A stretch of DNA of 64,000 nucleotides from Zhihengliuella alba (GCF_039538765.1 NZ_BAABCJ010000002.1:682001-746000), one strand, 5' to 3'; shown: positions 33,855 through 42,587, numbered from the stretch's first letter. The notes: generated by a model from the letters alone, not told the origin. A program made the numbers and translations.

Positions 33855-35036
33855 ATGACCCCGTCCTCGCCCGCAGCCACCCATCCGACGCCGGCCGCCG
33901 CCCTCTCCGGGAAGGCCCTGACGCCGGAGCAGTTCGACCTGCTCGCCACCGAGCACGCCGCCAAGCAGGCCCGGATCGTCGAGATCCTGGAGCGCCGCCG
34001 GGCCGACGCCGTCGTACTGTCCTCCCCCGCCACGCTGGGCTGGTTCCTCGGCGGCGCCCGGACGCACATCAGCCTGGCGGGCGCGCCGATCGTCCGGGCC
34101 CTGGTCCACCACGGCGGCACCGAGCTGGGCGTGTTCTCCAACGAGTCGGAGCGGCTCCGGGCCGAGGAGCTCGGGGGAACCGAGGGCGTCACCGTGCACG
34201 ACGTGGACTGGCACGGCTCCCTCGAGGACGTCGCCGGCTGGTTCCCGGCCGCCGCCGGCTGGACGGTCCTGGACCAGGCGGAGGTCGAGGCCGAGCTGCG
34301 CGCGGCGCGCTCGCCCCTGCTGCCCGGTGAGGTGGAGCGCTACCGCGGACTCTGCCAGGAGACCGCGGTGGTCCTCACCGACGTCCTGACCGCGACGACG
34401 GCGGAGACCACCGAGCGCGAGGTCGCCGCCGCGCTGGCGGCCGGGCTGGTCCGGATCGGCGCGGACCCGGTGGTTCTGCTCGTCTCCGGCGAGCATCGTG
34501 CAGCCCACCGGCACCCGCTGCCGACCACGGCGCCGCTGGGCCGGCGCGCCATGGCCGTGGTCTGCGCCCGCCGGGACGGGCTCATCGCCAACGCCACCCG
34601 GTGGGTCGCGTTCGGGGAGCCGGTCGACGGCGAAGAGGAGGCCGACGCCGCGATCCTCGAGGTCGAACGCGAGATCCTCGACGCGCTGCGCCCCGGCGAG
34701 CCGTTGACCGGGATGCTGCCGTTGATCCAGGCCTCCTACCCGCGGCACGGCTTCGCGGAGGACGAGTGGACGCGGCACCACCAGGGCGGCGTCGCCGGGT
34801 ACGACGGCCGGGACCCGCGCCTCTCCCCCGGCCTGCCGGACGCGATCGTCGCCGATCAGGCCTTCGCCTGGAACCCCAGCGCCTCCGGTCCGGACGGCGT
34901 CACCGCCAAGGTCGAGGACACGGCGTTGCTGACGCTGCGCGACGGCGAGCCGTTCGTGGACGTCCTCTCCGTGGATCCGCGCTGGCCGGCCGTCGAGGTG
35001 GGCGGCCGCCTGCGCCCGGCAGTCCTGCGCCGCTAG
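33855..35036 (+). CDS. M24-fold (creatinase/prolidase-like) protein lacking metal ligands
   Basis: A 393-residue protein with a creatinase-type N-terminal domain and a C-terminal pita-bread domain. Aligned by eye to M24 motifs, three of the five metal ligands appear replaced: V235 and N246 occupy the two Asp positions (VVCARRDGLIANATR instead of D-G...SD-x-TR), and N340 occupies the first Glu position (FAWNPSAS instead of the usual EPG). E354 (KVEDT) remains. A non-metallopeptidase role, as in creatinase-like hydrolases, is likely. ATG 33855 follows CAGGAG. Placed after the sugar operon on the same strand. Confidence 0.72.
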   Translation: MTPSSPAATHPTPAAALSGKALTPEQFDLLATEHAAKQARIVEILERRRADAVVLSSPATLGWFLGGARTHISLAGAPIVRALVHHGGTELGVFSNESERLRAEELGGTEGVTVHDVDWHGSLEDVAGWFPAAAGWTVLDQAEVEAELRAARSPLLPGEVERYRGLCQETAVVLTDVLTATTAETTEREVAAALAAGLVRIGADPVVLLVSGEHRAAHRHPLPTTAPLGRRAMAVVCARRDGLIANATRWVAFGEPVDGEEEADAAILEVEREILDALRPGEPLTGMLPLIQASYPRHGFAEDEWTRHHQGGVAGYDGRDPRLSPGLPDAIVADQAFAWNPSASGPDGVTAKVEDTALLTLRDGEPFVDVLSVDPRWPAVEVGGRLRPAVLRR

Positions 35037-35080
35037 TCCGGGCCCGGCGGCGGCCTCCGGGCCCGGACGGCGGCCGCCCG

Positions 35081-36412
35081 CTACCGGCGGAAGACCCCCG
35101 GGTCGGCGGGGTGCTGCAGGAGCCGGAGGATGGGCTTGACGGCGACCTCGACGCTCGTGGCGCGGGCCGCCAGGTCTCGCAGACCAGCCATCAGGCGTCC
35201 ACCCCGGAACATGATCCGGGCCAGCCGCCGCGAGGTGTCCTGGGCCGCCTCGACCCGGGGCCGCTGGGCGGCCTCGTAGGCGGCCAGCCGCTGGGGCACA
35301 TCCGCTGCGGCGGCGCCGTCGAGCGCGCCGGCCAGCATCCACGCCGACTCCATGGCCATTCCGGCGCCGATGCCCGCCGTGGGCAGGAAGCCGGCAGCGG
35401 CGTCCCCCAGCAGCACCGTCCGGCCGGACGCCCAGCGCCGCGCCCGGACGTCGGTCAGCGGCCAGAAGAAGGGGTCCTCCGCCTCCTGCAGTGCCCGCAG
35501 CAGGCGTCCCGTGCGGGGCGTGACCGTGGAGAGTTCGGAGCGCACGCGCTCCACATAGGCCTCCGGGCCGGCCGCGGTGAGCTCCTCCGGTCCGCCGAGG
35601 AACGCCCCCAGTGCGCCCTTGACCGGGTAGGAGCCGAGGAAGAAGCCGGACCCCCAGAGCTCGACGCCCAGGTCGGCCCCGGTCCCGGATGCGCTCTCGT
35701 CGCTCCCCGGCCCGGCGCCCCCGCCGGGTGGTTCTGTGACTTCTTCGGCGGGCTCGTCGGACGGGTCCAGTCCCACCCAGACGACCCATCCGCCCCAGCC
35801 GGTGTCCACGCCGTCCACCGTGGCGAGCGGTCCCGGCAGGAGGAGGCGCGTGCCGGAGTGGAGGCCATCGGCCACGATCACCGCATCGAACTCGCCCGTC
35901 GTGCTCCCCCGGCCCGTGGCCGCGGGCTCTCGAGCGTCTCCCGGCGTCGAGAACTCGACGGTGACCGGGCCGCCGTCGTGCTCCTCGAGGCCGGTGACCG
36001 TGGTCCCGAAGGCGACGTCGCAGCCCTCGTGGCTGAGGATGTCGACGAGCGGGCCGCGGCCGATGCCGCGGTAGTCTCCGTACTCGCCGACGATGTCGGT
36101 CATGTCGTCGGTCCGCAGCGGGACGCCCCGGTGGGACAGGACCCGGTACCGGCGCAGGGGTGTGCTCGCGTCGCGGTAGGCCCGGCGCGCGCCGAGATCC
36201 TCGAGCGCCGCATCCACGATGGGCATGAGGGCCAGCATGTAGCCGGGGTCGGCTCCCTCACGGCGCCGCTCGACCACGACGGGGCGGTGGCCCCGCCGGC
36301 GCAGCAGCCCCGCGACCGTGAGACCGGCGATCCCGGCGCCGACGACGAGCACGCGCAGGTCATCGTCGGCGGCGCGCTGGCACTGTTCGGCCACTGGCAG
36401 CGGGTGGAGCAT
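35081..36412 (-). CDS. FAD-dependent monooxygenase (PHBH/UbiH-like)
   Basis: A 443-residue class A flavin monooxygenase. The dinucleotide motif GAGIAG at residues 25-30 (VLVVGAGIAGLTVAGLLRRRG) is followed by VVVERR. The second FAD motif is RTVLLGDAAAGFLPTAGIGAGMAMESAWML. Between them lies an unusual acidic Gly/Ser-rich insertion of about 30 residues. It should hydroxylate an aromatic or small organic molecule using NAD(P)H and O2; the substrate is unknown. ATG 36412 follows GGAGG by 8 nt. It lies on the minus strand after the epimerase with a 98-bp gap. Confidence 0.82.
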   Translation of the reverse strand: MLHPLPVAEQCQRAADDDLRVLVVGAGIAGLTVAGLLRRRGHRPVVVERRREGADPGYMLALMPIVDAALEDLGARRAYRDASTPLRRYRVLSHRGVPLRTDDMTDIVGEYGDYRGIGRGPLVDILSHEGCDVAFGTTVTGLEEHDGGPVTVEFSTPGDAREPAATGRGSTTGEFDAVIVADGLHSGTRLLLPGPLATVDGVDTGWGGWVVWVGLDPSDEPAEEVTEPPGGGAGPGSDESASGTGADLGVELWGSGFFLGSYPVKGALGAFLGGPEELTAAGPEAYVERVRSELSTVTPRTGRLLRALQEAEDPFFWPLTDVRARRWASGRTVLLGDAAAGFLPTAGIGAGMAMESAWMLAGALDGAAAADVPQRLAAYEAAQRPRVEAAQDTSRRLARIMFRGGRLMAGLRDLAARATSVEVAVKPILRLLQHPADPGVFRR

Positions 36413-36510
36413 CCTGGACACCTCCGTGCGGCGAGGACTCCCTCCGACGCTACCTCCGGCCCCTGCCGCGACGATAGGGCGTTTCCGCCGGGCGGCGTGC
36501 CCCGGGCGGA

Positions 36511-37431
36511 CTAGACCTTCAGCTCGGTGCGCCAGCTGCGCTTCGGCTCCCAGCCGAGCACGCGGCGCGCCTTCTCGATGCTGAACGCGGGCGACGAGCC
36601 GGTCAGCCCGCCGGACAGGTGCGCCAGCTCCGGGTAGACCTCCGGGAACACCTCGGCCAGCGGGGCCCGGGCCATCGCGTCCGCGGCCCCGACGAAGAAC
36701 ACGTCGCCGTTCTCGATGAGGTGCATCCGCTCCAGCAGGAGCAGCAGGAAGTCGGTGACGTCGCGGGCGTCCACGTAGTTGAAGAGGGCCGGCGCGGACA
36801 GCCGCGGATCGTCCAGGCGCTCGGCGACCGTGTGCCCCTGCTGGGTCGGGGCGCCCTCCCATTCCTCGGGTGCGATCACGTAGCAGGGCCGGAAGGACGC
36901 GAACTTCACGCCGTGCTCCCCGTCGCCGGGACCGTGCTGGGCGGCGAACATCGCCGCGACCTGCTCGGCGACGTACTTCGAGAGCCCGTACGCGTGCCAG
37001 GGGCGCGGCGTGACGTCCTCGTCCAGCGGCAGCCGCGGCGGGACCCAGCCCGCCGGGGAGCCGTAGCCCATGATCGAGGGGCTGGACGCGACGATGACCT
37101 TGCGCGCGCCGGAGGCCACCGCCGCGGCGGTGACGTTGTGCGCGATGCCGGCGTTGGTCTTCAGGATGACGTCCTCGGGCGCGCTGAAGGGCACGGCGAT
37201 CGCCGCCAGGGAGACGACGGCGGCCGGGCCGAGTCGCGTGAAGAGCTCCTCCGTGGTACGTGCGTCGAGGAGGTCGACGTCCTCGTAGCGGACGCCGTCG
37301 ACCGGCTCCGGGGGTGCCTGACGGTCGACGCTGACGACCCGGTGCCCGGCCGCGGCGAAGCCCTCGATCACGCTGCGGCCGAGGCGCCCGGAGCCACCGG
37401 TGATGATGATCGGCTGGACACTGCCGTTCAT
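36511..37431 (-). CDS. NAD-dependent epimerase/dehydratase (extended SDR)
   Basis: A 306-residue extended short-chain dehydrogenase. It has the nucleotide-binding motif TGGSGRLGRSV near residues 11-21, the VVSLAAIAVPF segment, and the active-site Y-x3-K in WHAYGLSKYVAEQ. The C-terminal region is variable. Such enzymes epimerise or oxidise sugars and sugar acids (for example uronate dehydrogenase-like). It lies 9 bp downstream of the Gfo/Idh gene on the minus strand, so the two are cotranscribed. ATG 37431. Which hydroxyl it acts on cannot be read from the sequence. Confidence 0.83.
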   Translation of the reverse strand: MNGSVQPIIITGGSGRLGRSVIEGFAAAGHRVVSVDRQAPPEPVDGVRYEDVDLLDARTTEELFTRLGPAAVVSLAAIAVPFSAPEDVILKTNAGIAHNVTAAAVASGARKVIVASSPSIMGYGSPAGWVPPRLPLDEDVTPRPWHAYGLSKYVAEQVAAMFAAQHGPGDGEHGVKFASFRPCYVIAPEEWEGAPTQQGHTVAERLDDPRLSAPALFNYVDARDVTDFLLLLLERMHLIENGDVFFVGAADAMARAPLAEVFPEVYPELAHLSGGLTGSSPAFSIEKARRVLGWEPKRSWRTELKV

Positions 37432-37440
37432 GACGCCCCC

Positions 37441-38883
37441 CTAGCGGACCGGCGCCGCGACGCCGGCCCCGGTCTCCGCACCGGGCTCTGCTCTGGTCTC
37501 CGCTCCGGACGCCGCTGCCGAGGCCGCCCCGCCGGCGCGCGCGACGGCCGCGCGGGCCCGCTCGAGCCCGAGGTCGACGTCGGCGACGCGGACCGCCTGC
37601 CCCGACGCGAGGGACGCATTGCCGCAGATGCCGACGGCGATCGCCTGGATCCCGTCCACCAGCCCGGCCGGACGCCGGTACGGGTCCTCGCCCGGGCCGC
37701 GGAAGAGATCGGCCAGCAGGAGACCGTCGCCGCCGCCGTGGGCGCCCTCGCCGTTGACGATCTCCAGCTCGTGGGCCTCCTCCCAGTGGCGCTGCAGGAT
37801 CAGCCGCTCGCCGGTGCTGCGCACGTGGCTGCCCACCTCGTCGTCGTACACCGACGGGTCCACCGGGGCACCGCCCTCGGCGGGGAGGACGGCCGCGCGC
37901 TCGACGACGTCGAGCTCCAGGCGCCCCTCGGTGCCGTTGACGGCCACGCGGTAGCCCTCCCACGGGCTGTGCGCGTTGAGACTGTAGGAGAGGACGGGGC
38001 CGCCGGCGTAGTCGACCACGAGCGCGAGATTGTCCTCGATGGTGATGCCCTCGGCGAAGACGTCCTGGTCGCGCCGGTACCCGTCGTGCGCCTCGTTGTC
38101 GAGGTAGAGCCGCTTCAGCCGCTCGTCGGAGCGCAGATCGAGCGCGAAGGGGTCCTCGGCGCTGTCGTCGCGCGTGCCGCGCTCGTGCACGACGACGCCG
38201 CGCTCGGCGGCGTTCGGGGCACCGTAGAACTTCAGTCCACCGGCGGCGTACACGCGCTCCGGGGTGTCGCCGAGCCACCAGTTGACCAGGTCGAAGTGAT
38301 GGCTGGACTTGTGCACCAGCAGGCCGCCGGAGTTCTCCTTGATGCGGTGCCAGCGGCGGAAGTAGTCGGCGCCGTGGACGGTGTCCAGGACCCAGGTGAA
38401 GTCGATGGACGTGACCCGGCCGATCAGTCCGTCCTGGATCGCTGCCTTCAGGGCGGTGTTGCGCGGCGAGTAGCGGTAGTTGAACGTCACGATCACCTCG
38501 CGGCCCGTCCGCCCCGCCGTCTCGGCGATCCGCGCCGAGGCCTCGGCGCTCACCGTCAGGGGCTTCTCCACGACGACGTCGGCGCCGGCCTCCAGCGCCT
38601 CGCACACGAGGTCCGCGTGGGTGAAGTCCGGCGTGGTGATGACGACCCGGTCGATCCCCTGCGCGCGGACGAACGCGGTCAGGTCGGCGGGGTCGAACGC
38701 TCCGACGCGCTCGCCGAAGGTCTGCTCGACGACGTCCTGGTAGTACTCGACGCGCCCCGGATTGGTATCCGCGAGGGCCACGAGCTCGGCGACGTCCTGG
38801 TGCGGGCCGAGGATGGCCTCGATGTACATCTGGCACCGGTTGCCGGTGCCGATCACTGCGTAGCGGGTGCGGGGGGTGCTCAC
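37441..38883 (-). CDS. Gfo/Idh/MocA family dehydrogenase (2)
   Basis: A 480-residue oxidoreductase with Rossmann start YAVIGTGNRCQMY and EKP at residues 106-108 (VVVEKPLTVS). The middle has TFNYRYSPRN and NSGGLLVHKSSHHFDLVNWWLGDTP, whose HHFD resembles the catalytic site of glycoside-oxidising members. It carries an Ala/Gly-rich C-terminal tail of ~35 residues. Two in-frame GTG codons exist. The one at 38883 is 9 nt from AGGAG and is preferred; 38889 leaves only 3 nt. A hairpin at 38951-38978 separates it from the permease genes upstream. Confidence 0.85.
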   Translation of the reverse strand: MSTPRTRYAVIGTGNRCQMYIEAILGPHQDVAELVALADTNPGRVEYYQDVVEQTFGERVGAFDPADLTAFVRAQGIDRVVITTPDFTHADLVCEALEAGADVVVEKPLTVSAEASARIAETAGRTGREVIVTFNYRYSPRNTALKAAIQDGLIGRVTSIDFTWVLDTVHGADYFRRWHRIKENSGGLLVHKSSHHFDLVNWWLGDTPERVYAAGGLKFYGAPNAAERGVVVHERGTRDDSAEDPFALDLRSDERLKRLYLDNEAHDGYRRDQDVFAEGITIEDNLALVVDYAGGPVLSYSLNAHSPWEGYRVAVNGTEGRLELDVVERAAVLPAEGGAPVDPSVYDDEVGSHVRSTGERLILQRHWEEAHELEIVNGEGAHGGGDGLLLADLFRGPGEDPYRRPAGLVDGIQAIAVGICGNASLASGQAVRVADVDLGLERARAAVARAGGAASAAASGAETRAEPGAETGAGVAAPVR

Positions 38884-38950
38884 GGGCACGTGCTCCTAGG
38901 ATCTGCGCACGCTCACGGCGCGCACGCGGGGCGGAAGGGATAGGGGAGGC

Positions 38951-38978
38951 GGGGCGCCGCCGTTGCCGGCGACGCCCC
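38951..38978 (-). terminator. hairpin between permease genes and dehydrogenase
   Basis: GGGGCG (38951-38956) pairs with CGCCCC (38973-38978), with extra GCCG/CGGC pairing inside. On the minus strand it follows the MalG-type stop. It could terminate or attenuate the transcript. Confidence 0.5.
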
Positions 38979-39031
38979 GGCGTCGTACTGTCCGCGGACC
39001 ATGCCGTCCACGGGTCTCGGTCCGGTCCGGC

Positions 39032-40015
39032 CTACTTGATGCCGGTGGTGGCGATGCCCTTGATGAGGAACTTCTGTCCGATCAGGAAGGCGATGAACAC
39101 CGGGACCAGGGTGACGATCGACATGGCGAACAGTGCGCCCCAGTTGGACTCGCCCGTGGAGTCGATGAAAGCGCTCAGCGCCACCGGCACCGTGTACTTC
39201 TCCGGGCTGGTCAGGTAGATCAGCGAGGTGAAGAAGTCGCTCCAGGTCCAGATGAAGGTGAAGATGGCCGTGGTGGCCAGGGCCGGGACCATGAGCGGCA
39301 GGATCACCTGGAGGAAGGTGCGGGCGTGGCCGGCGCCGTCGATGCGGGCCGCCTCGTCCATGTCCTTCGGGATGCCGCGGATGAACTGCACCATCAGGAA
39401 GATGAAGAACGCATCGGTGGCGAGCAACTTCGGCACGATGATGGGCCAGAACGTATTCACCCAGCCGATCTGGGAGAACATGATGTACTGCGGCACGATG
39501 ATCACGTGGATCGGCAGCATGATGGTCATGAGCATCAGCGCGAACATGAGCTTCTTGAAGCGGAAGTCCAGCCGGGCGAACGCGTACGCGGCCATGGAGC
39601 AGGAGACCAGGTTGCCGATGATGCAGCCGAGGACCACGATCGCCGAGTTGATCAGGAAGTGGCTGAACGGGTGGGACAGGGCGTCCCAGCCGCTGGCGTA
39701 GTTCTCGATCTCGAACGACTTCAGCAGCAGACCCGGCGAGCGGAAGATCTCGTCGTTGGGTCGCAGCGAGCTGACGAGCATCCACAGCAGCGGGTAGATC
39801 ATCAGCAGGGCCGAGGCGATCATGACGATGTGCTTGACCACCGCCCGGATCCTCGAGCCCGTGGAGGGCCGGTAGACGTGGGGCTCCGGCAGGTTGTCCA
39901 CCTTGCCCTCGCCCGCCAGGTCCGGCGTGAGCGTGAGGTCTTTGTTCTGCGCCGGCGCGGCCATCAGCGAGCCGTCGTCCTTCGCGTTCCGGGGGGAGGA
40001 GATCTGCTCAGTCAT
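39032..40015 (-). CDS. carbohydrate ABC transporter permease, MalG type
   Basis: A 327-residue permease with six predicted helices after a ~55-residue cytoplasmic N-terminus. The EAA loop that docks on the ATPase is clear: MDEAARIDGAGHARTFLQVILPLMVP. The C-terminus LIGQKFLIKGIATTGIK is typical of MalG/UgpE-type subunits. Its start overlaps the MalF-type stop by 8 bp (40008-40015), so the subunits are translationally coupled. No binding-protein or ATPase gene is in this operon; the three SBPs at 19-27 kb are the likely partners, with an MsiK-like ATPase elsewhere (inference). Confidence 0.9.
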   Translation of the reverse strand: MTEQISSPRNAKDDGSLMAAPAQNKDLTLTPDLAGEGKVDNLPEPHVYRPSTGSRIRAVVKHIVMIASALLMIYPLLWMLVSSLRPNDEIFRSPGLLLKSFEIENYASGWDALSHPFSHFLINSAIVVLGCIIGNLVSCSMAAYAFARLDFRFKKLMFALMLMTIMLPIHVIIVPQYIMFSQIGWVNTFWPIIVPKLLATDAFFIFLMVQFIRGIPKDMDEAARIDGAGHARTFLQVILPLMVPALATTAIFTFIWTWSDFFTSLIYLTSPEKYTVPVALSAFIDSTGESNWGALFAMSIVTLVPVFIAFLIGQKFLIKGIATTGIK

Positions 40016-40934
40016 CGTAGAACACCCAATACTTGGAGACGAGGAAGTTGAGGGCGGTGAAGCCGCCGACGATCAGGACGAGCAGCCACGCCATGGCGGA
40101 CGCGTATCCCATGTCGAAGTTCTTGAAGCCCTGCTGGTACAGGTACAGCGTGAAGAACATCGTGGAGTCCGCCGGACCGCCGGAGCCGTTGGAGACGATG
40201 AACGCCTGCGTGAAGTTCTGGAAGGCGCCGATGATCTGGAGCACGAGGTTGAAGAAGATGATCGGGCTCAGCAGCGGCAGCGTGATGCTGACGAACTGGC
40301 GCACCTTGGTGGCGCCGTCGATCGAGGCGGCCTCGTAGTACATCGAGGGGATCTGCCGCAGCCCGGCCAGGAAGATCACCATGGGCGAGCCGAACGTCCA
40401 GATGTGGAGCAGGATGAGGGTGCTCAGGGCGGTGTCCGGGTTGGAGATCCAGCCCATGCCCTCGATGCCCATCATGGCCAGGACCTGGTTGACCAGGCCC
40501 GTGGTGCCGAACAGCTGCTTCCAGAGGACCGCGATGGCCACCGAGGAGCCCAGCATCGAGGGCAGGTAGAACACGGAGCGGTAGAACGGGAGACCGCGCA
40601 TGCCCCGGTCCAGCAGCATCGCGATCGCGAGGGCCACGGCCAGCTGCAGCGGGACGCCGACGAGCACGTAGATGAAGGTGACGCGCAGCGAGTTGTGGAG
40701 CCGCTCGTCGCTGATCATCCGCTCGATGTTCTCCATGCCGGACCACTCGGGGGCCTGCAGGAGGTTGTAGTCCGTGAAGGCCAGGAAGAGCGACATGGCC
40801 ATGGGACCGAGCGTGATGACGAAGAGGCCGATGGTCCACGGGAGCAGGAAGATGTGCCCGGCCTTGTTGTCCTTGTACTGGCGCTTCCCGCCCTTCTGCG
40901 TCTTGAGGCTCTGCAGCTCGGCGACGACGCTCAT
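40008..40934 (-). CDS. carbohydrate ABC transporter permease, MalF type
   Basis: A 308-residue permease with six predicted helices and the EAA loop MYYEAASIDGATKVRQFVSITLPLLSP. Landmarks LLPWTIGLFVITLGPMAMSLFLAFTDYNLL and the end NFLVSKYWVFYDD fit the sugar permease 1 group. ATG 40934 is chosen because GGAGG lies ~7 nt upstream; a 27-codon extension to 41015 lacks a site. The promoter region has the regulon operator GGAATGCGCTTTCC at 41044-41057. Confidence 0.9.
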   Translation of the reverse strand: MSVVAELQSLKTQKGGKRQYKDNKAGHIFLLPWTIGLFVITLGPMAMSLFLAFTDYNLLQAPEWSGMENIERMISDERLHNSLRVTFIYVLVGVPLQLAVALAIAMLLDRGMRGLPFYRSVFYLPSMLGSSVAIAVLWKQLFGTTGLVNQVLAMMGIEGMGWISNPDTALSTLILLHIWTFGSPMVIFLAGLRQIPSMYYEAASIDGATKVRQFVSITLPLLSPIIFFNLVLQIIGAFQNFTQAFIVSNGSGGPADSTMFFTLYLYQQGFKNFDMGYASAMAWLLVLIVGGFTALNFLVSKYWVFYDD

Positions 40935-41043
40935 GGTGTCGCCTCCGCCGCAGCACCGTCGGCCGATGGCCGGCGAGAGGTGTGGGTCAGCATGGCTGGC
41001 TCCTTGTTCCGGCACTCCCGGCGGCCCGTGCGAACCGGCCGAT

Positions 41044-41057
41044 GGAATGCGCTTTCC
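41044..41057 (-). promoter_or_regulatory. LacI-type operator of the permease operon
   Basis: GGAATGCGCTTTCC is the exact reverse complement of the operator at 28029-28042 before the Gfo/Idh-DUF993 operon. It lies 110 bp before the MalF-type start. Confidence 0.62.
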
Positions 41058-41090
41058 GATCTGTCGTCCTCAACGGTAGGCTAGGCGCCC

Positions 41091-41156
41091 TGTGAGGTCA
41101 ACCACACAGGAGATTTTCCTACACCGGCAGGGAGACGACGCATTGAATCGAATCAA
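41091..41156 (+). promoter_or_regulatory. two dyads upstream of the enolase-superfamily gene
   Basis: TGTGAGGTCAACCACACA (41091-41108) is an 18-bp inverted repeat with one mismatch and a GGT-N2-ACC core like FadR/GntR sites. TTGAATCGAATCAA (41143-41156) is a 14-bp near-palindrome centred on CG like LacI sites. Both lie in the 222-bp divergent region with the permease operon. Confidence 0.4.
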
Positions 41157-41237
41157 TCAGGCGAGCCCCGACGACGCGCGGACCGGCCCGCCCCGGCCGC
41201 GCGCCACCCTCTGGGCCGCGCCCGCGGGGGACGCCCA

Positions 41238-42587
41238 GTGAACGCCGCCAGTCCGGCGGAACCGGGGGCCGCACCGGCCATCGAGCGCATCGACCTGCGG
41301 CTGCTGTCGATGCCGTTCTCGGCGGGTCGGCGGGAGGACGGCGCCGCCTCGGCGGAGACGGTCGATTCGTTTAACGCATCGTCGCGCACCTTTACGGCCA
41401 TGCAGTCACTGGTCGTGTCCGTGACGACGGCGGACGGGCTGGTCGGCTGGGGCGAGGCGTTCGGGCACCGCACCAACCCGGCCACCTGGGCGGCCCTGGA
41501 GGACATCGTCGGCCCGTTCTTCCTCGGCCAGCCGGCGGACGCCGCCGACCTGCGCCCCCGGGCCGAGCACGCCTTCCATGCGTTCGGCCGGACGGGGCCC
41601 GTCCACTACGCGCTCTCGGCGGTCGACACGGCCCTCTGGGACCTGGCCGCCCAGCGCGCCGGCCTGCCCCTGCGGCGCCTGCTCGACGCCGGCGCCCGCG
41701 ACTCGATCGGCGCGTACGCCTCCCTGGTGCACTACGGCGAGGACCCGGACGAGGTCGCCCGGCAGATCCTGCGGGCACGTGCCGCCGGGTTCGGGGCCTT
41801 CAAGCTCCACGAGAGCACGGTGCCCGCCGTCGCCGCCGCGCGCGGGGCCGCCGGCGACGCCCCGCTGATGGTGGACGTCAACTGCCGCTGGGACGAGGCC
41901 GCGGCCGACGCCGCCCTGGCCGACCTCGCCGGGCTGGACCTGTGCTGGCTGGAGGAACCGGTCTTCCCGCCCGACGACCGTGACGCCCTGGCCCGCCTGA
42001 ACGCCCGCCACGGCATCGTCTCCGCCGGCGAGAACGCCTCGGGGACCTGCGGGCTGATCGGGGACATGGCCGCCGGCGCCGTGACCGTGGCCCAGCCCAG
42101 CGTCGGCAAGCTCGGCGGGATCTCCGCCATGATGGAGGTGTACCGCGCCGGGGAGCGCCTCGGCGTGCCCGTGGTCCCGCACTGCTTCTACTACGGTCCG
42201 GCGCTGCTCGCGACGGCGCAGCTGATCGCCGCCCTGCCGGTCCAGCGGACCGGTGGCCGACCGGGGATGGACGGCTCGGGCCGCGCGCTGCCCGAGCTGG
42301 AGGTCCCCTTCCTGGACTGGCCGGAGCGCCTGCACCCCCTGCACGGCCACCACCAGCAGCAGGACCACCAGCGGGACGGCCGGGACCGGCCGCACGGTCA
42401 TGTTCGCGCCGACGAGACGGCCGAGCGGGGTGTCCTGGGCCACAATGGGAGCGTGCCGATCGAACCCGGTCCGGCGGGCACCGTGGTCCTGCCCGGTGCG
42501 CCGGGACTGGGCTTCGCACCGGACCCCGAGGTCATGGACCGGCACACCGTCCAGCACGCGACCATCTCCCGGGAGGGGCACCCATGA
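41238..42587 (+). CDS. enolase-superfamily (mandelate racemase type) sugar acid dehydratase with odd C-terminal insert
   Basis: A 449-residue protein. The enolase core is complete: FGAFKLHES (K-x-H second-strand motif), metal ligands in MVDVNCRWDE, CWLEEPVFPPDD and SAGENASG, and VVPHCFYYGPALLAT with the catalytic-type His. Substrate unknown, probably a hexonate or pentonate. Residues ~371-402 form a His/Gln/Asp-rich insertion where relatives run straight into GTVVLPDAPGLGF-like sequence. The antisense strand of this insert reads as a membrane helix, so it may be an inverted insertion. GTG 41238; the stop overlaps glycerate kinase (ATGA). Confidence 0.78.
   Translation: MNAASPAEPGAAPAIERIDLRLLSMPFSAGRREDGAASAETVDSFNASSRTFTAMQSLVVSVTTADGLVGWGEAFGHRTNPATWAALEDIVGPFFLGQPADAADLRPRAEHAFHAFGRTGPVHYALSAVDTALWDLAAQRAGLPLRRLLDAGARDSIGAYASLVHYGEDPDEVARQILRARAAGFGAFKLHESTVPAVAAARGAAGDAPLMVDVNCRWDEAAADAALADLAGLDLCWLEEPVFPPDDRDALARLNARHGIVSAGENASGTCGLIGDMAAGAVTVAQPSVGKLGGISAMMEVYRAGERLGVPVVPHCFYYGPALLATAQLIAALPVQRTGGRPGMDGSGRALPELEVPFLDWPERLHPLHGHHQQQDHQRDGRDRPHGHVRADETAERGVLGHNGSVPIEPGPAGTVVLPGAPGLGFAPDPEVMDRHTVQHATISREGHP

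Noticed and set aside
35081..38836. A 1251-codon minus-strand frame joining the FAD monooxygenase to upstream DNA.
   Set aside because: The part before 36412 overlaps the epimerase and Gfo/Idh genes in another frame and is Arg-rich; the true start is ATG 36412 with its own ribosome binding site.
41091..41108. TGTGAGGTCAACCACACA as a CRP site.
   Set aside because: The TGTGA and CACA half-sites are 2 bp too far apart for CRP; the GGT-N2-ACC core fits GntR sites better.
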